A DNA stretch of 64,000 bases from Phycisphaerae bacterium (GTDB taxonomy: Bacteria; Planctomycetota; Phycisphaerae; UBA1845; PWPN01), in contig JAAYDF010000229.1 in assembly GCA_012729395.1 (NCBI GenBank), positions 1-64,000 on the forward strand, written 5' to 3'. Shown one piece after another: positions 60,803-64,000 of the stretch (positions are counted from its first letter, which is position 1; each line of letters begins with the position of its first letter). Below the pieces are notes generated by a model. The model searched no databases, had not been told where the DNA came from, and worked only from the letters and a program-made list of their open reading frames with translations. The position numbers and the translations under genes are program-made.

Positions 60803-61114
60803 ATGGCACAACAGAAACCCTCATTTCGCCTCCCTGAAGCAGTATTAGATATTTTGGAGACCGTCGCGGAACAAATGGAGCAGCAGTTCCACAAACGCCC
60901 CAAAGTCTCACACTTTTGCCATGCTGCCCTCGTGGATTTCCTCAGTCTGGATCTTCGCACACAACTTGACCGCATCTATGATCGAGAGCGCAACTTGGAC
61001 ACACTGAAGCTAAGAACGAGCCTTGAACAGGGGCTGGCGCGTACTGAGACAGAGTATCAAGTACCACGCGTCGTCCTCGGTCGGAAAGCAGTCGGTAGTA
61101 ACGAATCAGAATGA
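60803..61114 (+). CDS. Probable ribbon-helix-helix (CopG-like) DNA-binding protein
   Basis: A 103-residue protein. The start reads as strand-helix-helix: KPSFRLPEAVLDILETVAEQ, a turn with an insert (MEQQFHKRP), then KVSHFCHAALVDFLSLD. This matches CopG/Arc-type folds (RLPExxxxxLxxxAE, then a second helix), although the insert is longer than usual. The last 50 residues are polar. GGGAAGG lies seven bases before ATG 60803. Its base composition is less GC-rich than that of its neighbours. A promoter and an inverted repeat lie upstream. No toxin partner gene is next to it. Confidence 0.6.
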   Translation: MAQQKPSFRLPEAVLDILETVAEQMEQQFHKRPKVSHFCHAALVDFLSLDLRTQLDRIYDRERNLDTLKLRTSLEQGLARTETEYQVPRVVLGRKAVGSNESE

Positions 61115-61789
61115 TTTCCTCGACGGACAAGCAGGGCATCGGGCTCAGGCACGGTGCCAGAGTTGGAGAAGAGACCACATTACGCTTCTGCATGAGCGTT
61201 GCTCCCCCCGGCCGGCCGATCGAGTCGGTTCAAGCCGCGACCAATTGAACGCTTCAGGACGCCTCGCGTTTCTCCGGTCGTTCGTAACACCTTCCACTTC
61301 CTCGGCGGCGCCTTCCGCCATACCCAAACGGAACGCCGAGAAACAGCACGGCGGCACTGAGAAACGATCGCATGCCCCCCTGCCCGCAGTCATCCTCCGT
61401 GTGATTCCGCAACCGCGTATCCGCCCGGTCGGTGACCGTTGTTGCTGAGCCCTCGGGGGCCGTTCGCGCAGCCATCGCAGCATCCATCCAGCTGTTGCCC
61501 GCTCCGAAGAACCATCCGGGCTTCGAAGTCACCAAGGGCCAATCACACGAGGCACCTTCACATCCCGGCCCGCAGCGTTGATCCGTCTGGCATGTCGCCT
61601 CCCGCGGCGGCCATGGCTCCGCGAAGCGCATCCGGTCGAGCGGATACGTTAGCTTACCATACTTCGGATTATATGCAAGTAAGTTTTTCTCTTATTTTTC
61701 AGGGGCTGGTCCTTTTTTGCCGAACGACTCCATCCATCCGCCGAAACGCCGCTGCGTCAGCTGCGAGCCATACCCTTTCCAGGGATCGC
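61115..61789. other. Non-coding stretch with an AT-rich island
   Basis: No convincing gene. The part 61640-61720 is clearly richer in A/T than the surroundings, with a TATAAT-like hexamer on the minus strand but no matching -35. Confidence 0.5.
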
Positions 61790-62143
61790 ATGAACCTTGC
61801 TTTGAATCGCCGCAAGATATTTCATAAGTCCATGGTGTTCAAAATGTTACGGAATGACCCCATTGCAGCGAGCACCTGCGATCAACGGGAAGACCGGACA
61901 TCGGAGCAGGCTATCGGCCGCCAGACTCCCTCCGCAACCCACAGGGGATATTGGCTCCAGGCAAGACTCAGCAAACTGATCGCCCAGGCCCGCCCTATAT
62001 TGCGCAAAGATTTACTCTTAGGTTTCTCGCCGACACGAAGGAGCACCCGTCTCCTGGCCGGGAACCCGGTCCGCCTGGACGAGGATCTCTCCGGAGCCGC
62101 CGTTGACACCCATGGGGGAATGCTTCTAGGCTACACGGCATGA
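61790..62143 (+). CDS. Questionable small ORF coupled to pabA
   Basis: A frame of 117 codons starting at ATG 61790 (AGGGA upstream) whose TGA overlaps the pabA start in ATGA (62140-62143). The product (MNLALNRRKIFHKSMVFKML at the start) is basic and matches no family I know. The overlap suggests coupling, but chance cannot be excluded. Confidence 0.25.
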   Translation: MNLALNRRKIFHKSMVFKMLRNDPIAASTCDQREDRTSEQAIGRQTPSATHRGYWLQARLSKLIAQARPILRKDLLLGFSPTRRSTRLLAGNPVRLDEDLSGAAVDTHGGMLLGYTA

Positions 62144-62718
62144 TCGTGCTGATCGATAACTACGACTCGTTCACCTACAACCTCGTCCAGCGGATCGGCG
62201 AACTCGACCGCTCGCGAGTGATGAAGGTTTACCGCAATGACCAAGTGACGCTGGACCGGATCGAGGTGGATAAGCCGGACCATATCATCATCTCGCCGGG
62301 TCCGTGCACTCCTCGCGAAGCGGGTATTAGCGTCGAGGTGGTGCGGCATTTTGCGGGGAAGATCCCGATTCTCGGCGTCTGTCTCGGGCACCAATCGATC
62401 GGATTCGCCTTTGGTGCGGAGATTGTCCGTGCGGACCGACTCATGCACGGCAAGACGAGCGAGATTCAGCACGATGGCCGAACGATTTTTGCAGGCGTCA
62501 GCAACCCCTTCACCGCCACGCGCTACCACTCTTTGGTGATCCGGCCGGAGACGCTCTCGTCGGAGTTTGAGGTCACCGCCCGTACAACGGACGCTCCAGA
62601 CACGGAGATCATGGGGATACGGCACAAGAGCATGCCGATCGAAGGCGTACAGTTCCACCCGGAGAGTTTTCTGACCGACGAAGGTCCCAAGCTGCTGGCT
62701 AACTTCATGCAGATGTGA
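62140..62718 (+). CDS. pabA: Anthranilate/aminodeoxychorismate synthase component II (glutamine amidotransferase)
   Basis: A 192-residue class I amidotransferase that releases ammonia from glutamine for the chorismate-using partner. Nucleophile Cys in GVCLGHQ, His and Glu in GVQFHPES, and the start IVLIDNYDSFTYNLVQ are all typical of PabA/TrpG. PabA and TrpG cannot be told apart by sequence alone, and no component I or other trp/pab gene is adjacent. It ends before an 8-bp hairpin shared with the convergent MFS gene. Confidence 0.93.
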   Translation: MIVLIDNYDSFTYNLVQRIGELDRSRVMKVYRNDQVTLDRIEVDKPDHIIISPGPCTPREAGISVEVVRHFAGKIPILGVCLGHQSIGFAFGAEIVRADRLMHGKTSEIQHDGRTIFAGVSNPFTATRYHSLVIRPETLSSEFEVTARTTDAPDTEIMGIRHKSMPIEGVQFHPESFLTDEGPKLLANFMQM

Positions 62719-62730
62719 CCCTGTGGGTCG

Positions 62731-62753
62731 GCAGCGGGATAGCCGCCCGCTGC
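62731..62753. terminator. Hairpin between convergent pabA and MFS genes
   Basis: GCAGCGGG (62731-62738) pairs with CCCGCTGC (62746-62753) around a 7-base loop, 12 bases after the pabA stop and 48 before the MFS stop. Symmetry allows action in both directions. No T run. Confidence 0.55.
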
Positions 62754-62801
62754 AACCACGCGGCACATGGAATGCACCGGTGATCCGCTTCCGCGGGCGC
62801 A

Positions 62802-64000
62802 TCATCGCTCGGGCGGGCGCTCTTGTATTGCCTCCCCTGGAGGGTCGGTACTTCGCGGGCGGCAGGCGCGCTCGACAATCACGATGAATAGCAGCAGGGC
62901 GAAGAATGCCGGGACTACGAAGAAGCTGGCCCGCAAACCGGCTCGGTCCCCGACGAAGCCCATCAACCACGACACGAACGCGAAGCCGGGTATGCCCGCG
63001 CAGGAGAGCAGAATGAACAGGGCGGTGGGCTCAACTGGCAAGCGGTCGACGGCATAGGACTGGATGCTCGGCCAGAAACACGCAACCGAGAGACCGGCCA
63101 GCACAAGGAGCGTGTAGAGAGTCTCCAGGCTTTGCACCTTGGGGACGAGGAAGCTGATGCCCAGCCCCGCGAGCGCGGACAGGATGATGAACCGGCGAAG
63201 GTGTCGTTGCTCGATCAGCCAGCCACCCGCGAACCGGCCAACGATCATGCCACCGGCAAAGCAGGCTGTGCCGATTCCCCCGGCCCGCGGCAAGCCCTGA
63301 TGGTGCAATTGGATGTAGCTGGCGCTCCAGAAGGTGAACGCACCCTCCGCCCCGCCGGCGAGGAACATCATTGGGACAAAAAGCCAGAACCGGCCAGTGG
63401 TCAAAATCTCGCGTTTGTGGCCCAGCACGTCGCCCGCGGTGTGACTGATGACATGAGGGGCATGGCGAGCGAGAAACAAGAAGAGCCCGCCCGCCAAGAC
63501 GCTGAAGCCCGCCAGCGACGCGGCAATGACGCGCCAGGATACGTTGCGAGTGAGGAGGTCGCCGGTGATTAGGACGGTCAGGAGTACGCCGACGGACCAG
63601 AATCCGTTGACGATGTTGAGGTAGCGGCCAGAGTCGCTCGGATGCAACTCCTGGACGAGCGGATTGATCAGACCTTCGACGACCCCGCCGCCCAGGCCGA
63701 CCAGCGCCGCGGCCATGACAATCACACCGTAGACCGGGGCCATGGCGTAAAGCCCCAGGCCCACACCGAGGACGACAAGGCCCATCCCAAGGACCGAAGC
63801 CTTGCCCCACCGTGCCGCGGCAAACCCGCTTGCCAGCAGCACGAGCAGAATGAGCAGGCTGCGGGCGACCTCGATGGTGCCGCCCTGGGCCAACGTGAGC
63901 GACAATTCGCTGGCCAGGATGACCAAGCAGATTGGCGTGAGCACGGCGCTGGCCGAGTAGGCCAGGAAACTCACACAGGCCGCCCCATCGAGCCAATGGA
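62802..64000 (-). CDS. Major facilitator superfamily transporter, truncated by the window edge
   Basis: At least 399 residues with about 11-12 membrane helices. The frame stays open to the right edge: upstream of the possible GTG at 63974 it continues HWLDGAAC, which reads as the beginning of the first helix, so the true start lies beyond 64000. The RFAGGWLIEQRHLRR segment fits the second-half MFS loop motif. Resemblance is to FucP-like or unknown sugar/metabolite permeases; the substrate cannot be told. The tail after the last helix is basic and Pro-rich. Confidence 0.85.
   Translation of the reverse strand, partial: HWLDGAACVSFLAYSASAVLTPICLVILASELSLTLAQGGTIEVARSLLILLVLLASGFAAARWGKASVLGMGLVVLGVGLGLYAMAPVYGVIVMAAALVGLGGGVVEGLINPLVQELHPSDSGRYLNIVNGFWSVGVLLTVLITGDLLTRNVSWRVIAASLAGFSVLAGGLFLFLARHAPHVISHTAGDVLGHKREILTTGRFWLFVPMMFLAGGAEGAFTFWSASYIQLHHQGLPRAGGIGTACFAGGMIVGRFAGGWLIEQRHLRRFIILSALAGLGISFLVPKVQSLETLYTLLVLAGLSVACFWPSIQSYAVDRLPVEPTALFILLSCAGIPGFAFVSWLMGFVGDRAGLRASFFVVPAFFALLLFIVIVERACRPRSTDPPGEAIQERPPER

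Noticed and set aside
1-64000. tRNA, rRNA or insertion-sequence genes
   Set aside because: A visual search for T-arm motifs, rRNA-like segments, transposase motifs and terminal inverted repeats gave nothing; a tRNAscan or ISfinder run would be more sensitive.

Overview
The window looks like a chromosomal fragment of a high-GC planctomycete, probably of the Phycisphaerae type. This is inferred from content: seven PEP-CTERM proteins ending in Arg-rich tails, four large secreted proteins that each carry a cohesin-like domain and a dockerin, a Tat-exported sugar-isomerase-like protein, thrombospondin type 3 repeats, and FTLVE-type pseudopilin processing. I found no rRNA, tRNA, CRISPR array or insertion sequence.

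Layout. 1-4.4 kb: the end of a calcium-repeat surface protein, convergent with a minus-strand operon of three PilZ (c-di-GMP receptor) genes plus ogt, then a zinc-ribbon protein. 5.1-11.3 kb: a LacI-type regulator, a small envelope-sugar cluster (phosphoglycosyl transferase, sugar formyltransferase, PIG-L deacetylase) and a large membrane protein with a spermidine-synthase-like tail. 11.5-27.2 kb: a gspG-like pseudopilin with its own U-tract terminator, then one tightly packed 13-gene operon: PilM, PilN, PilO, a PilP/GspC-like protein, secretin, TPR lipoprotein, PAS histidine kinase, receiver protein, HD-GYP phosphodiesterase, STAS protein, PilB/GspE with an MshEN-like N-terminus, PilT and PilC/GspF. 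27.3-34.9 kb, minus strand: a MacAB-TolC-like efflux operon preceded by an OmpR-type regulator and its kinase. 35.3-59.6 kb: a block of secreted proteins (PEP-CTERM, cohesin-like/dockerin, beta-helix, HAF repeats, trypsin-like protease) with two degenerate receivers and a sigma-54 activator. 59.7-64 kb: small hypothetical genes including a likely ribbon-helix-helix regulator, a pabA/trpG-type amidotransferase and a truncated MFS transporter.

How it fits together. The pilus/secretion operon carries several likely c-di-GMP inputs (an HD-GYP hydrolase, an MshEN-like ATPase, PilZ proteins 9 kb away) plus a kinase, a receiver and a STAS protein. This suggests a c-di-GMP-gated pilus or secretion machine. 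The efflux operon and the two-component operon next to it share the same promoter layout, an 11-bp-spaced direct repeat at a fixed distance from the -10, so the regulator probably controls itself and the pump. The secreted block could form an extracellular matrix: every cohesin-like protein also ends in a dockerin, so head-to-tail assembly is possible.

The best leads for new biology are the cohesin-dockerin self-pairing family, the 98-nt structured leader before the pilus operon, the shared regulator box, two genes that appear to start at ATT codons, and GC-rich hairpins without U tracts at many gene ends.
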